Below are positions 34,541-42,744 of a stretch of 64,000 bases of DNA, in pieces; position 1 is the stretch's first letter, and each line of letters opens with the position of its first letter. Both the position numbers and the translations under genes were made by a program. This DNA comes from Mucilaginibacter sp. KACC 22773 (GTDB lineage Bacteria; Bacteroidota; Bacteroidia; Sphingobacteriales; Sphingobacteriaceae). The notes beneath the pieces were generated by a model. The model worked only from the letters and a program-made list of their open reading frames with translations. It did no database searches and had not been told where the DNA came from. The stretch spans positions 5,146,001 through 5,210,000 of the forward strand of contig NZ_CP117883.1 of the NCBI RefSeq assembly GCF_028736215.1, read 5' to 3'.

Positions 34541-35281
34541 ATGCCCGCGCTTTTAAAAAACCATCCTTTTGCTGTCGAGGCTTTTTTTGAGCATTCTGTT
34601 GTATTAACATTCGCATTTCCGAAGGAACAATTAGCGCATTTGATTCCAGAATGTTTAACGCTGGATACCTACCAGGATAAGTGGGCGTTTATAGCCATTG
34701 CGCTGGTTAACACCACAGGGTTGCGACCAAAGGGCTTCCCTAAGTTTATGGGGAATGATTTCACGCTGATAGGGTACCGTGTATTTGTCCGTTATACAAA
34801 CAATGCCGGCAAGCGTTTACGCGGCCTGTATATATTAAAATCCGAAACGGATAAAAAGATGATGGAGTACCTGGGCAACCTGTTTACCCATTATGCTTAC
34901 ACCACAACAGATATTGTACAACGCCAGCATGACGGTCAGCTTTACATCCAATCCGCCAAATCCGGCCTCAATCTGCATTTAAAGGTAAAAGAAGAGGATA
35001 TCGCCCTGCCGCTCGGCTCTCCCTTTGCAGATTGGAAGGAGGCGCGCAAATTTGCCGGCCCGCTGCCGTTTACTTTTACTTATGATAAGCAAACCAAAAA
35101 GGTGTTGATTATTGAAGGTGTAAGAGAAGATTGGATTCCGAAACCTGTTGAGGTTGTCAGTCAGCATATTTCGTTTTTTAATGATATGGAATTAGCTGGT
35201 GGAATTTTAGCCAATGCTTTTATCATTAACAACATTCCGTATTATTGGAAAAAAGGAAGGACTGAGCAATGGAACCATTAA
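34541..35281 (+). CDS. DUF2071 (YqjF-like) protein
   Basis: A 246-aa soluble protein of the DUF2071 family. Markers are FPKEQLAHLIPECLTLDTYQ, the strand series GYRVFVRYTNNAGKRLRGLY, and the HYAYTTTDIVQRQHDGQLYI segment; the fold is acetoacetate-decarboxylase-like. No activity is established for the family. It overlaps the methyltransferase by 13 nt. Confidence 0.8.
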   Translation: MPALLKNHPFAVEAFFEHSVVLTFAFPKEQLAHLIPECLTLDTYQDKWAFIAIALVNTTGLRPKGFPKFMGNDFTLIGYRVFVRYTNNAGKRLRGLYILKSETDKKMMEYLGNLFTHYAYTTTDIVQRQHDGQLYIQSAKSGLNLHLKVKEEDIALPLGSPFADWKEARKFAGPLPFTFTYDKQTKKVLIIEGVREDWIPKPVEVVSQHISFFNDMELAGGILANAFIINNIPYYWKKGRTEQWNH

Positions 35282-36033
35282 GAAAACCATTGCAGGGCGT
35301 ATGGAACATTATCCGCTTTAACCGGCACTTTTATATCGTTGCTGCCGTATTAGTAACAGGTTTGCTTTTAGCAGCTCATTATTTCCACTCCCCGTTCAGT
35401 GTTTTAATAGTTATATTTAGCTGCCTGGTTATCCTATCAACGCTGGTATCGCTGGCTGTTTCTTTGTATATCTATGACCTTTCGGGCCTGTACAAACTGA
35501 ACTGGCTAAACACCCTATCCATTACCTCACCTGCTATCCTTGTAAATATCAATGCGGGATTTGATGAAACCACTGAACTGTTACAGCTTAAATACCCCGG
35601 CGCATCATTAACAGTTTACGATTTTTATGATCCCCAAAAGCATACCGAGGTTTCTATAAAACGGGCGAGAAAGGCCTACCCCGCTTTTGATGGAACAATA
35701 CATGTAAGCACGGCGGCAATACCCTTGCCGGATAACTATGCCGATGTGGTGTTTTTAATATTTGCCGCCCATGAAATAAGGGATAAGGCCGGGCGCGACC
35801 AATTTTTTGGGGAGCTTTACCGGGTTTTAAAACCTGGCAGCAAAGTGGTATTGCTTGAGCATCTTCGGGACGTGCCTAATTTTATGGCTTACAACCTGGG
35901 TTTCTTCCACTTTATGTCCAGGCAATCCTGGTTGAGCACGTTTGCCAACACTGGATTTAACATCGCCCGCGAAACAAAATTCACGCCTTTTATTACCAAC
36001 TTTGTGCTCAGTAAAAATGGAAACACAAATTAA
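35269..36033 (+). CDS. Membrane-anchored class I SAM-dependent methyltransferase
   Basis: A 254-aa protein. Two TM helices lie at the N-terminus (about 20-65), followed by a Rossmann methyltransferase domain: AILVNINAGFDETTELLQLK as an atypical glycine loop (NAGFDE), SLTVYDFYD as motif II with acidic end, LPDNYADVVFLIFAAHEI as motif IV, and VLKPGSKVVLLEHLRDV as the post-core strand. The substrate is unknown; quinone/lipid substrates would suit the membrane anchor (inference). It overlaps neighbours on both sides, so the four genes form one operon. Confidence 0.83.
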   Translation: MEPLRKPLQGVWNIIRFNRHFYIVAAVLVTGLLLAAHYFHSPFSVLIVIFSCLVILSTLVSLAVSLYIYDLSGLYKLNWLNTLSITSPAILVNINAGFDETTELLQLKYPGASLTVYDFYDPQKHTEVSIKRARKAYPAFDGTIHVSTAAIPLPDNYADVVFLIFAAHEIRDKAGRDQFFGELYRVLKPGSKVVLLEHLRDVPNFMAYNLGFFHFMSRQSWLSTFANTGFNIARETKFTPFITNFVLSKNGNTN

Positions 36034-36415
36034 AATAGTTGGCATAATTTTAATGCTCCTGGCTTTGCTGCACAGTGTGTTCCCCAGGTATTTTAACTGG
36101 GTAACCGAGCTTAGGGATGTAAGCCCTGTTAACCGGCAAATGATGTATGTGCATACTTTTTTTATCGCCCTTACTCTTGGCCTAATGAGCTGCCTATGCC
36201 TTACCTCAGCTCATGACCTGGTTGCAACCAAACTGGGTAACCGCGTAGCTTTCGGGTTGGGAATATTCTGGACGGCAAGGTTAGCAATTCAATTTTTTGG
36301 TTACTCAGCAGATTTGTGGAGGGGGAAACGCATGGAAAGCGCTGTACACATTGTTTTTTCTATTTTGTGGGCGTATATGAGTGTGGTGTTTTTTATGATC
36401 TATTTTAATCATTAA
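36017..36415 (+). CDS. Four-TM hypothetical membrane protein
   Basis: A 132-aa protein starting at the ATG at 36017 (METQIKIVGIILMLLALLHS), overlapping the methyltransferase by 17 nt; an upstream in-frame ATG at 35942 lies inside that gene and is unlikely. Four TM helices (about 6-24, 43-64, 72-92, 108-128) and a conserved-looking RVAFGLGIFWTARLAIQFFG. I do not know the family. Last gene of the operon. Confidence 0.75.
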   Translation: METQIKIVGIILMLLALLHSVFPRYFNWVTELRDVSPVNRQMMYVHTFFIALTLGLMSCLCLTSAHDLVATKLGNRVAFGLGIFWTARLAIQFFGYSADLWRGKRMESAVHIVFSILWAYMSVVFFMIYFNH

Positions 36416-36518
36416 AAACATCTTTGAGAGGGTGGTATTATAAATACCCCGCGGCTACAGATTAACCAGCGTCAAAAACATAAACTCTCCCCCATTGTTC
36501 CTTAAAAAACCCAAGCAA

Positions 36519-37457
36519 ATGAACAATCACCCAACCTCTAACTGGCCCGTTTTAGATTATCACGATCTGAAAGAAACAATAGCCACCGTACACATGTACA
36601 CCCAGGTAGTTGGCAAAATAAGGCTGCAGCAAATGCCCTGGATCAACCATTCATGGCAGGTTACTTTGTATGTAAGCCCTACGGGGTTAACTACCGGCAG
36701 CATGCCATATGCCGGTGGTGTTTTCCAGATCGACCTTGATTTCATCAGTCACCAGGTACAGGTAACTACCAGCGAAGGGGAAAAGCTTTATTTTGCCATA
36801 GGCGGTAAAACGGTAGCCGAATTTTATACGGATTTGATAAATACCCTGCAACAGGCCGGAGTAAATGTAACTATATACGCGGTACCCAACGAGGTTGACC
36901 CAGCCATACCTTTTGCCCAAAACCATGCGCCCTGCGGCTATGATGCTGCTGTAATGCACAATTTTTGGCAGGCACTGGTGCGTATCCATAACGTATTTAC
37001 CGATTTCAGGGCCGGTTTCCAGGGCAAGAACAGCCCGGTACACTTTTTCTGGGGTGGTTTTGATTTGGCTGTTACCCGTTTTTCGGGCAGGCCGGCGCCC
37101 CTGCACCAGGGTGCTATGCCTAATATGCCCAAAGCGGTAATGCAGGAGGCTTATTCACAAGAAGTAAGTTCATGCGGTTTTTGGGCGGGTTCGGATGTTT
37201 TCCCGCATCCTACATTTTATTCGTATTGTTACCCTACCCCGGACGATTTTGGCACACAGCAGGTAGCACCACCCGAAGCATTTTACAGCACCGAAATGGG
37301 CGAATTCCTACTCACCTATGAATCGGTACAACGATCTGCAAATCCCGAAGCTACTTTGCTTGAATTTATGCAATCCACCTATGATGCCGCTGCAACAACC
37401 GGCAACTGGGACAAAACCTTGCAATGCGACCTATCTGCGCTAAAGAACAGGCTTTAA
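36519..37457 (+). CDS. DUF5996 family protein
   Basis: A 312-aa soluble protein. The ATG at 36519 (MNNHPTSNWPVLDYHD) is preferred over a TTG at 36495. The family's landmarks are WPVLDYHDLKETIATVHMYT, QMPWINHSWQVTLYV, PVHFFWGGFDLAVTRFSGR and the CGFWAGSDVFPHPTFYSYCY stretch. The function of the family is unknown; the abundance of His, Trp and Cys in the second half suggests a metal site (inference). The gene is monocistronic, followed by a terminator. Confidence 0.85.
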   Translation: MNNHPTSNWPVLDYHDLKETIATVHMYTQVVGKIRLQQMPWINHSWQVTLYVSPTGLTTGSMPYAGGVFQIDLDFISHQVQVTTSEGEKLYFAIGGKTVAEFYTDLINTLQQAGVNVTIYAVPNEVDPAIPFAQNHAPCGYDAAVMHNFWQALVRIHNVFTDFRAGFQGKNSPVHFFWGGFDLAVTRFSGRPAPLHQGAMPNMPKAVMQEAYSQEVSSCGFWAGSDVFPHPTFYSYCYPTPDDFGTQQVAPPEAFYSTEMGEFLLTYESVQRSANPEATLLEFMQSTYDAAATTGNWDKTLQCDLSALKNRL

Positions 37458-37482
37458 CATGTTGCCAGGCAGCCATAAAATA

Positions 37483-37518
37483 AACCGGCCCTGCTCCGTA
37501 AGGAGACAGGGCCGGTTA
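37483..37518. terminator. Hairpin terminator between convergent genes
   Basis: AACCGGCCCTG and CAGGGCCGGTT form a perfect 11-bp stem with inner CTCC/GGAG pairing, midway between the DUF5996 stop and the next minus-strand gene. Confidence 0.8.
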
Positions 37519-37538
37519 AAGCATGTATGGGCTGGTTT

Positions 37539-37919
37539 TTAAGCTACCAGGTTAGCTTCGGCACCAAAGGCCTGGTCGATGATTATTTTCCAGGTACCAT
37601 CGGTTTGTTGCTGCATCACTTCGATGCCTTTGGCAGCCACTTTCACTTCGTCACCATCGGTAATGCTCCATTCAGAGCGACCGAGGGCTATATTTCCTGT
37701 TTGAAGGCAATACACGGTTTTAATCTCCATTTTTCCTTTGATGGATAAAATAGCTTTTATCGAATCTTCAAACTGTTGCCTGCCCGATACCGGCTTGTTT
37801 GGTTCGGGTACAATAATGCCGGTTACATCATACATACTCATTACGGTGGCTACATCGCCAGTATTAAAAGCAGCGGCCAGTGTTGTGTGGGCATCTTCGG
37901 CCCTTTTTGGTAAGTTCAT
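37539..37919 (-). CDS. SnoaL-like/DUF4440 NTF2-fold protein
   Basis: A 126-aa NTF2-like protein: AHTTLAAAFNTGDVATVMSMYD at the N-terminal helix, GRQQFEDSIKAI, and the strand series ending TWKIIIDQAF. Such small cone-shaped proteins act as isomerases or binding modules; activity not predictable. It lies 32 bp downstream of the PEP-mutase-like gene on the same strand and is probably cotranscribed with it. Confidence 0.82.
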   Translation of the reverse strand: MNLPKRAEDAHTTLAAAFNTGDVATVMSMYDVTGIIVPEPNKPVSGRQQFEDSIKAILSIKGKMEIKTVYCLQTGNIALGRSEWSITDGDEVKVAAKGIEVMQQQTDGTWKIIIDQAFGAEANLVA

Positions 37920-37951
37920 GGTTTATTAAATTTATGGGTGAATTGAAATTG

Positions 37952-38719
37952 TTAAAGAATTGACAGGAAGTTTTTATCGCTGATAACCGCGGCTGCAAGC
38001 CGACTAACATTATCATAGGCCTTATTAAAAAGAAACGGCCCCATGCTAACGCGTTTTACACCCAGCGAAGCCAGTGCTTCAAAATCGGGCAGTGCAGGCA
38101 TGCACATTACATTAACAGGCAAGCCGGTAGCATTTACAACCGCTTTGATATCGTCACTATGGGTAATACAGGGCACAAAAACTCCGCTGGCCCCCGCGTT
38201 TTCATAACTTTTTACGCGTATAAGTGTTTCGGGCAGCGCCGATGGCAGGCCCAGCAGGAAACCATCTGTGCGGATGTTTAAAAACAGCTTTAAGTTGTTC
38301 CTGCTGATGTGGTTTGCGACTGCTGATAGCGTTTTTTGAAAGTCCTCAACGGGCTGCAGGTAGCGGGTATCGCCTGCAATGGTATCCTCCAGGTTTATGC
38401 CAACAACGCCTGCGTCGTGAAGTTTATCAATGTTGGTAATGATCCCTTCAATAGTGCGGCTGTAACCGCCTTCCATATCTACCGAAAATGGGATGTTAAC
38501 CACTTCAACAACCCGTTTGGCCAGTTGTAGCAGCACTTCAAAGGGCAGGTTCTCGCCGTCCTGGTAACCCATTGCATTTGATAGCGCCTGGCTGGAAACA
38601 CCAATAGCCTGGTAACCATTGGCCTCAAAAATTTGTGCACTCTTTACATCCCAAATATTTCCTAAAATAAGCGGAGTTGGGTTTTGGTGCAGTTGCGAAA
38701 ATGTTTCGAAATTATTCAT
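37952..38719 (-). CDS. Isocitrate lyase/PEP mutase superfamily protein
   Basis: A 255-aa TIM-barrel enzyme of the phosphoenolpyruvate mutase/isocitrate lyase superfamily. Landmarks: NIWDVKSAQIFEANGYQAIG, VDMEGGYSRT (metal-ligand Asp/Glu) and GINLEDT. The length fits the short oxaloacetate hydrolase/2-methylisocitrate lyase-like subgroup, but the specific C-C or C-P lyase reaction is unclear. Its promoter region carries the 26-bp motif shared with the gene at 39822, next to the AraC gene. Confidence 0.87.
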   Translation of the reverse strand: MNNFETFSQLHQNPTPLILGNIWDVKSAQIFEANGYQAIGVSSQALSNAMGYQDGENLPFEVLLQLAKRVVEVVNIPFSVDMEGGYSRTIEGIITNIDKLHDAGVVGINLEDTIAGDTRYLQPVEDFQKTLSAVANHISRNNLKLFLNIRTDGFLLGLPSALPETLIRVKSYENAGASGVFVPCITHSDDIKAVVNATGLPVNVMCMPALPDFEALASLGVKRVSMGPFLFNKAYDNVSRLAAAVISDKNFLSIL

Positions 38720-38745
38720 GTTTTACCTTTGTTTTATTGTTGAAA

Positions 38746-38795
38746 CAAAGGTATAGCAGCTGCAAATGCCAAAATTGTACAAACCGGAACAGTTT
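38746..38795 (-). promoter_or_regulatory. Promoter-like box with shared 26-bp motif, copy 1
   Basis: The motif CAAAATTGTACAAACCGGAA-C-n-GTTT (38770-38795, plus-strand reading) sits 51 nt before the PEP-mutase-like ATG. On the minus strand TACCTTTG (38753-38746) fits the Bacteroidota TAnnTTTG -7 box, with TTTTG 16 bp upstream. The second copy at 40341-40366 has the same spacing. Confidence 0.6.
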
Positions 38796-38798
38796 AAA

Positions 38799-39611
38799 TT
38801 ATTGCTGTAAAAGCTGGTTAACCGGGGTTATATTTTGCAGGTAGGCCGAGGGTGTAAAGCCTGTAAAAGATTTAAAATCGCGGATAAAATGCGACTGGTC
38901 AAAATACCCGCTATCATAAGCGACAGCGGTAAAAGGCTGCTCGTTTTTGGTGATGAGCTTGAGGCTATGCTGAAACCGGATGATTTTATTGAATGACGAT
39001 GGCGACAAACCGGTGTGCCGGTAAATTAATTTGTGCAGGTAACGCGGAGTAATACCATATTTTGAGGCAATATTACCCAGGTTATTTTCGGCGGGTTCTT
39101 TTTTTATGCTCGATAAAATGTGCGCCACCCTGTCAATTCCGGGTGCTCTTTTTTCGCTGTCCATCAGTCGTTTTACCAGGAAGTTTTCTATCAGGGTTAT
39201 TCTTTTTAGCTGGTCTGTTGTTTCCAGCAGCCGGGCGTGGAGTGTTTTTGCGGGGCTGCCAATAACATCTGTAAAATCGGTTATCCGGTCGTTAAACGCG
39301 CCCATTTCATCGTTGAAAAAATAAGCAGCCGAATGTGTAAAAAACTTAATGCCCAGCATAGTATGCCGCCCCTTGGACCGGATGGCCAGGGGTTTTGTAA
39401 TTTGTCCCCATAGCTCAATAGGCGGCGTTTTCAGAAATTCGTGATCAACCAGCGATTCCCAGGTACCACTACCCAGGTTAAAGATAACTTCCATATCGCC
39501 GCTCGGAAATACGGTATCCTCAAATTCCGCGTCCGAATCTGATTCAAAAATATAATAATGCCTTACATAAGGCTTTAAAATATCCGATGGAAAAAAGTGT
39601 TTAAATTCCAT
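38799..39611 (-). CDS. AraC-family transcriptional regulator (DUF6597-type N-terminus)
   Basis: A 270-aa regulator. The N-terminal half is a cupin-like ligand domain of the DUF6597 kind (LKPYVRHYYIFESDSDAEFE, IELWGQITKPLAIRSKGRHT, then LGIKFFTHSAAYFF). The C-terminal AraC domain has two HTH units: ASKYGITPRYLHKLIYRHTG and GYFDQSHFIRDFKSFTGFTP. The inducer is unknown. It stands between two genes that share an upstream 26-bp motif and is the obvious candidate to bind it. Confidence 0.9.
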   Translation of the reverse strand: MEFKHFFPSDILKPYVRHYYIFESDSDAEFEDTVFPSGDMEVIFNLGSGTWESLVDHEFLKTPPIELWGQITKPLAIRSKGRHTMLGIKFFTHSAAYFFNDEMGAFNDRITDFTDVIGSPAKTLHARLLETTDQLKRITLIENFLVKRLMDSEKRAPGIDRVAHILSSIKKEPAENNLGNIASKYGITPRYLHKLIYRHTGLSPSSFNKIIRFQHSLKLITKNEQPFTAVAYDSGYFDQSHFIRDFKSFTGFTPSAYLQNITPVNQLLQQ

Positions 39612-39620
39612 AATGAGCCC

Positions 39621-39680
39621 CCTCTAAATAGCATAGCTTTCATGAGCACCAAAAACAATCAAACTGCGAATAATCTCCCC
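39621..39680. repeat. Dispersed intergenic repeat, family E
   Basis: The core AAGCTTTCATGAG-like sequence followed by A-rich and CAAACTGCGA words resembles 58021-58080 over about 60 bp. It is followed by a CCCCCGGCAGGGG hairpin. Confidence 0.55.
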
Positions 39681-39821
39681 CGGCAGGGGAGACTTAATTT
39701 CGAGATAGATAAATTCAGAATCGACCATTAGCTCAATTCTATTAAAGTGTAATAGTTATTTTGAAAGTTTTACTAATGTGAATTTACGGTTCTTCTGTAA
39801 CATCATTCCTAATTTATTGCA

Positions 39822-40292
39822 TTATTTATGGCGGTCGCTGCTGAATGAATCGCGAAACATTTTCCAGCCTGCTGGTGTCTTCTTCCACAACACCAGGAAT
39901 TTACCTTCGTCAAACAGCTTATTATTCACATCGTACGATTTCCAAAGTCCTACTTCGGTTACGTAGTGCCCGCCATCGCCAAATACGTCAAGGGTAATAA
40001 ATTTGCCGTTCCGTAACCCTATTTTGTCATAAGCTATCTTAAAAAACTTAAGCGGTGCATCGGCTCCCTTCATGGCCGGAGCATTTGGAGGCATTATCCA
40101 GCAATCTTTTGCATACCGGTTGATAAATATAGCCGGATCGTTTTTAACAAAAGCCTGGAAATAAACGCGGTTACTTTCCGCTATCGCTTTTTTAGCTTCG
40201 GCCAGATCTTGGTTTTTACTTTTTTGCTGGGCATTGCCGGTATAAAATACCGATGATAAGGCCAGGGTAATAATAAGGGTGATTTTAAACAT
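39822..40292 (-). CDS. Secreted SnoaL/DUF4440 NTF2-fold protein
   Basis: A 156-aa protein. The start at 40292 (MFKITLIITLALSSVFYTGN) gives a clean signal peptide ending NAQ; an in-frame ATG 51 nt upstream is less likely. The mature part is NTF2-like: DLAEAKKAIAESNRVYFQAF, INRYAKDCWIMPPNAPAM and the C-terminal FLVLWKKTPAGWKMFRDSF. Role unknown. It shares its promoter motif with the PEP-mutase-like gene, suggesting co-regulation. Confidence 0.85.
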   Translation of the reverse strand: MFKITLIITLALSSVFYTGNAQQKSKNQDLAEAKKAIAESNRVYFQAFVKNDPAIFINRYAKDCWIMPPNAPAMKGADAPLKFFKIAYDKIGLRNGKFITLDVFGDGGHYVTEVGLWKSYDVNNKLFDEGKFLVLWKKTPAGWKMFRDSFSSDRHK

Positions 40293-40316
40293 AACAACAA
40301 TATTTGATTGATGATA

Positions 40317-40366
40317 CAAAGCTATTGTTGCTAATGGTGACAAAATTGTACAAACCGGAACTGTTT
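40317..40366 (-). promoter_or_regulatory. Promoter-like box with shared 26-bp motif, copy 2
   Basis: Motif at 40341-40366 (plus reading CAAAATTGTACAAACCGGAA then CTGTTT), 49 nt before the ATG at 40292. On the minus strand TAGCTTTG (40324-40317) fits TAnnTTTG, with TTTTG 16 bp upstream; the spacing equals that of copy 1 at 38746-38795. Confidence 0.6.
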
Positions 40367-40442
40367 CTTTGTATTTACTATCGTATCGAATAGCCGGCCT
40401 TATAGTTTGGTTTTTATAAAAATATTGGGTTAAATTTGATTT

Positions 40443-40679
40443 ATGAGCGTATTGGGAAACACGAAAAACGAGCAGGAAGAAAAGGTACTATTGGCTTTTT
40501 TGGATAGCCTGCGTTATAACTACCAGGCCAATGTTCACAAAAGTGCGGATGAGCTCAACTGCGCATTTATTGATGAATATAATACCGGGCTTGAACAGGC
40601 CGACGCTGCAATTGAAGCCGGAAGTTTTGTTAGCCATGATGATGTGGAGCAACTTTTCCAAATCAGGCATTCGAGCTGA
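40443..40679 (+). CDS. Small acidic protein, antitoxin-like
   Basis: A 78-aa acidic protein with a helical N-terminal half (EQEEKVLLAFLDSLRYNYQ) and a C-terminal FIDEYNTGLEQADAAIEAG followed by SFVSHDDVEQLF. The last pattern (Glu/Ala-rich helix, then 'H-D/E-x-V') is common in antitoxins of RelE/ParE-type modules. No toxin-like ORF follows, so if it is an antitoxin it is an orphan. Without a search this stays a pattern resemblance. Confidence 0.55.
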   Translation: MSVLGNTKNEQEEKVLLAFLDSLRYNYQANVHKSADELNCAFIDEYNTGLEQADAAIEAGSFVSHDDVEQLFQIRHSS

Positions 40680-40860
40680 AGGCCGTTTACACGGCAATAG
40701 CTGTCGGCCCACAATTACCCGCAGGTTCGCGTTAGTGATAGCGCGGATACCGGCCTGCGCCTAAGGCCGGTTGTGGGCACAGCATCGGGGGCGCAGTATG
40801 AGCAGATAGCACCGCCACCACTTCTACCGGTGGTGGAAACGCCCGGCATACTGCGGTTGT
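40680..40860. other. GC-rich intergenic region with nested inverted repeats
   Basis: GCCCACAA (40707-40714) pairs with TTGTGGGC (40771-40778); CGCAGTATG (40792-40800) with CATACTGCG (40848-40855); CCACCAC with GTGGTGG inside the latter. No ORF. It could be a structured RNA, a terminator complex for the two convergent genes, or a repeat element. Confidence 0.55.
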
Positions 40861-40866
40861 ATCCTG

Positions 40867-41520
40867 TTAATTTTCTTCGTCAGTAAAACGTATATTTTGC
40901 TTAATTGATTGAAGGTGGTGTTGGTTAACCTGTTGTTTCAATGTATCGAAGTCGAAGTTGTGATTTGTACCACAATCAAGCATATTGAAATATACCGAGG
41001 GGCTTAAACTTTCAAAGTATTCGATAATATTGCTGGTCCAGATGATTTGGCAGTTCCCCTTAATCAGCGGGATTATTTCGGCAATACCCTCCTGGAACTT
41101 AATCGACCGGATATGGCAGCTTTCCAGGTTACCCTGCGGAAAAAACAGCAGCAGGTTGCCCGGTTCGGCCAGTTGTTCGGCAGCATATGCAAAACTTTCC
41201 CTGATAGATACTTTACCCGGTTCAACAGAAAAACTGCCACAATACCTGAGCCAGCGGTTCTTTTGCATTTGTTTTTTTACCGACATGATGTATAAGCGCT
41301 TCATCTGCCCCTGCTTTAAAATTACCTTCCAGGCTAAATAAAAACCTAAAAAACCATCGCCAAAGCCAAAGTGATTGCATAATAAAATATAGGAATGGCC
41401 GGGCTTAATTTCAATTGGGTTAATAACCAGTTTATTTAAACGCGATTTTAAAACCCTCTCGACCAGGTACCCGGCCATTTTTAATAAAAAAAAAGGTAGT
41501 GGCTTTGATTTAATGATCAT
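40867..41520 (-). CDS. PlsC-like lysophospholipid acyltransferase family protein
   Basis: A 217-aa membrane-associated acyltransferase. The HX4D box is seen as NHFGFGD, and the substrate-binding motif as FFPQGNLES (Pro-Gln-Gly in place of PEG). It has a hydrophobic N-terminal anchor and basic surroundings. Lacks other domains. It is the last gene of the FAS-like operon and overlaps the hydrolase by 4 nt, so it is the likely enzyme that transfers the finished acyl chain onto an acceptor (inference). Confidence 0.82.
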   Translation of the reverse strand: MIIKSKPLPFFLLKMAGYLVERVLKSRLNKLVINPIEIKPGHSYILLCNHFGFGDGFLGFYLAWKVILKQGQMKRLYIMSVKKQMQKNRWLRYCGSFSVEPGKVSIRESFAYAAEQLAEPGNLLLFFPQGNLESCHIRSIKFQEGIAEIIPLIKGNCQIIWTSNIIEYFESLSPSVYFNMLDCGTNHNFDFDTLKQQVNQHHLQSIKQNIRFTDEEN

Positions 41521-42338
41521 AACAACAGGCCTCCTAAAACCGCAGCAAAACGTTTATTAATTATTTCGTGGCTTTCATCCATATCTATTATTTCGGCGTT
41601 TTTTATCCGGGGTAAAAAGGTTTTTCCGATAGCAAGCGGGTACTTTTTATCGCGCTTACCAAAAATAAAAATGCTCCTTATAGCATAATCGTTAAGCGAC
41701 CTGGTCAACTTTGCTTCATCGGTTATTAAAAACCGTAAATAAGTAAAGCATGCATACATGTTAAACCTTAAGTCCTCTGTTTCAATTTCTTTTAACAGAA
41801 TATTGTAGCCTTCGGCATCTATAAGGCCTATCTTTTTGCAGGTAACCAACAGGTTTACCATGGCGTTTTTACTTAAAACTATTTTTTCTAAAATTTTATT
41901 ACCGGCCGCATTCCTGCTAAAAAAACTAACCATACGGCCCGGTTTAATTGACGATGGTGCAGCAACAATATATTCGTTAATCAAAAACGGAAGTTCTTCA
42001 ACAACCGCTGTTGCATAATGCGACCCCATAGAATAACCTATTACCGAAAACCGGTCTATCTGCTTTGCTTTGCAAAAGGAAACTATTAAATCAGCCAGTT
42101 GTTTTTTGGTAAGGCCGGTTTTTACAGCTGCTAAACTGTTGTCTTTCAATTTGGTTTCTTTATGAAAAAAAAGGTCAAACCCCCAAAAGGTATATTTGTT
42201 GCCAAGTTCGGGCGCTAAAGCTAAAAATTGTTTGCCGTGCATGCCAAAACCGTGAAAACACAGCATATGCGCTTTCCCTATTCCAAATTTATAATAATGG
42301 AGATCTACTAAGTCGGTTTGATAATAATGTGAAGTCAA
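41517..42338 (-). CDS. Alpha/beta hydrolase in FAS-like operon
   Basis: A 273-aa alpha/beta hydrolase without signal peptide. MLCFHGFGMHGKQF forms the oxyanion region, VIGYSMGSHYA contains the nucleophile Ser, and the C-terminal IIDMDESHEIINK supplies the His. IFGKRDKKYPL contains the likely acid. In this context it may act as a thioesterase releasing acyl chains from the carrier protein, or as an acyl transferase (inference). It lies 4 bp after the phosphopantetheinyl transferase. Confidence 0.83.
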   Translation of the reverse strand: MTSHYYQTDLVDLHYYKFGIGKAHMLCFHGFGMHGKQFLALAPELGNKYTFWGFDLFFHKETKLKDNSLAAVKTGLTKKQLADLIVSFCKAKQIDRFSVIGYSMGSHYATAVVEELPFLINEYIVAAPSSIKPGRMVSFFSRNAAGNKILEKIVLSKNAMVNLLVTCKKIGLIDAEGYNILLKEIETEDLRFNMYACFTYLRFLITDEAKLTRSLNDYAIRSIFIFGKRDKKYPLAIGKTFLPRIKNAEIIDMDESHEIINKRFAAVLGGLLL

Positions 42339-42342
42339 TGGC

Positions 42343-42744
42343 TTAAGCTATTTTATCAATTAATGCCAAAGCCCAGGCGTAGTCACCATCGTGTGATATG
42401 GTAAGGCTTACCTGGTAACATTTAAGATTAGGTTGTAAAACCACATGCGGGCGGCCAGAAGCTTTTGTCCTGATAATTTCTATTTTTTTCCAGCTTAAAG
42501 GTGCCGGGTCAATTTGCTTAACCGCCTTGTAAACGGCCTCTTTGGCTGCCCAGGTAGATGCGTAACGAAGAATTGAATCGCTAAAACTATCGCAGTAGTC
42601 CATCTCGGCAGCGGTATAAACTTTATTTTTAAACAAGTCGGTTAAAGAAGTTTTAAAATCGGCTAAGCATACCAGGTCGTTGCCCACTGCAAATCGCTGC
42701 AAGGCTGTTAATTCCTTCACCGATGAGTCTATTTTATGCTCCAT
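42343..42744 (-). CDS. 4'-phosphopantetheinyl transferase (AcpS type)
   Basis: A 133-aa holo-ACP synthase. It shows GNDLVCLADF (Mg-binding Asp, the GIDIV counterpart), STWAAKEAVYKAVKQ (the second acidic and Lys motif) and LTISHDGDYAWALALI. It would add phosphopantetheine to the Ser of the ACP at 44891. Being dedicated to this operon fits with the ACP's unusual Ser context. It overlaps the reductase start-side neighbour by 11 nt. Confidence 0.88.
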   Translation of the reverse strand: MEHKIDSSVKELTALQRFAVGNDLVCLADFKTSLTDLFKNKVYTAAEMDYCDSFSDSILRYASTWAAKEAVYKAVKQIDPAPLSWKKIEIIRTKASGRPHVVLQPNLKCYQVSLTISHDGDYAWALALIDKIA

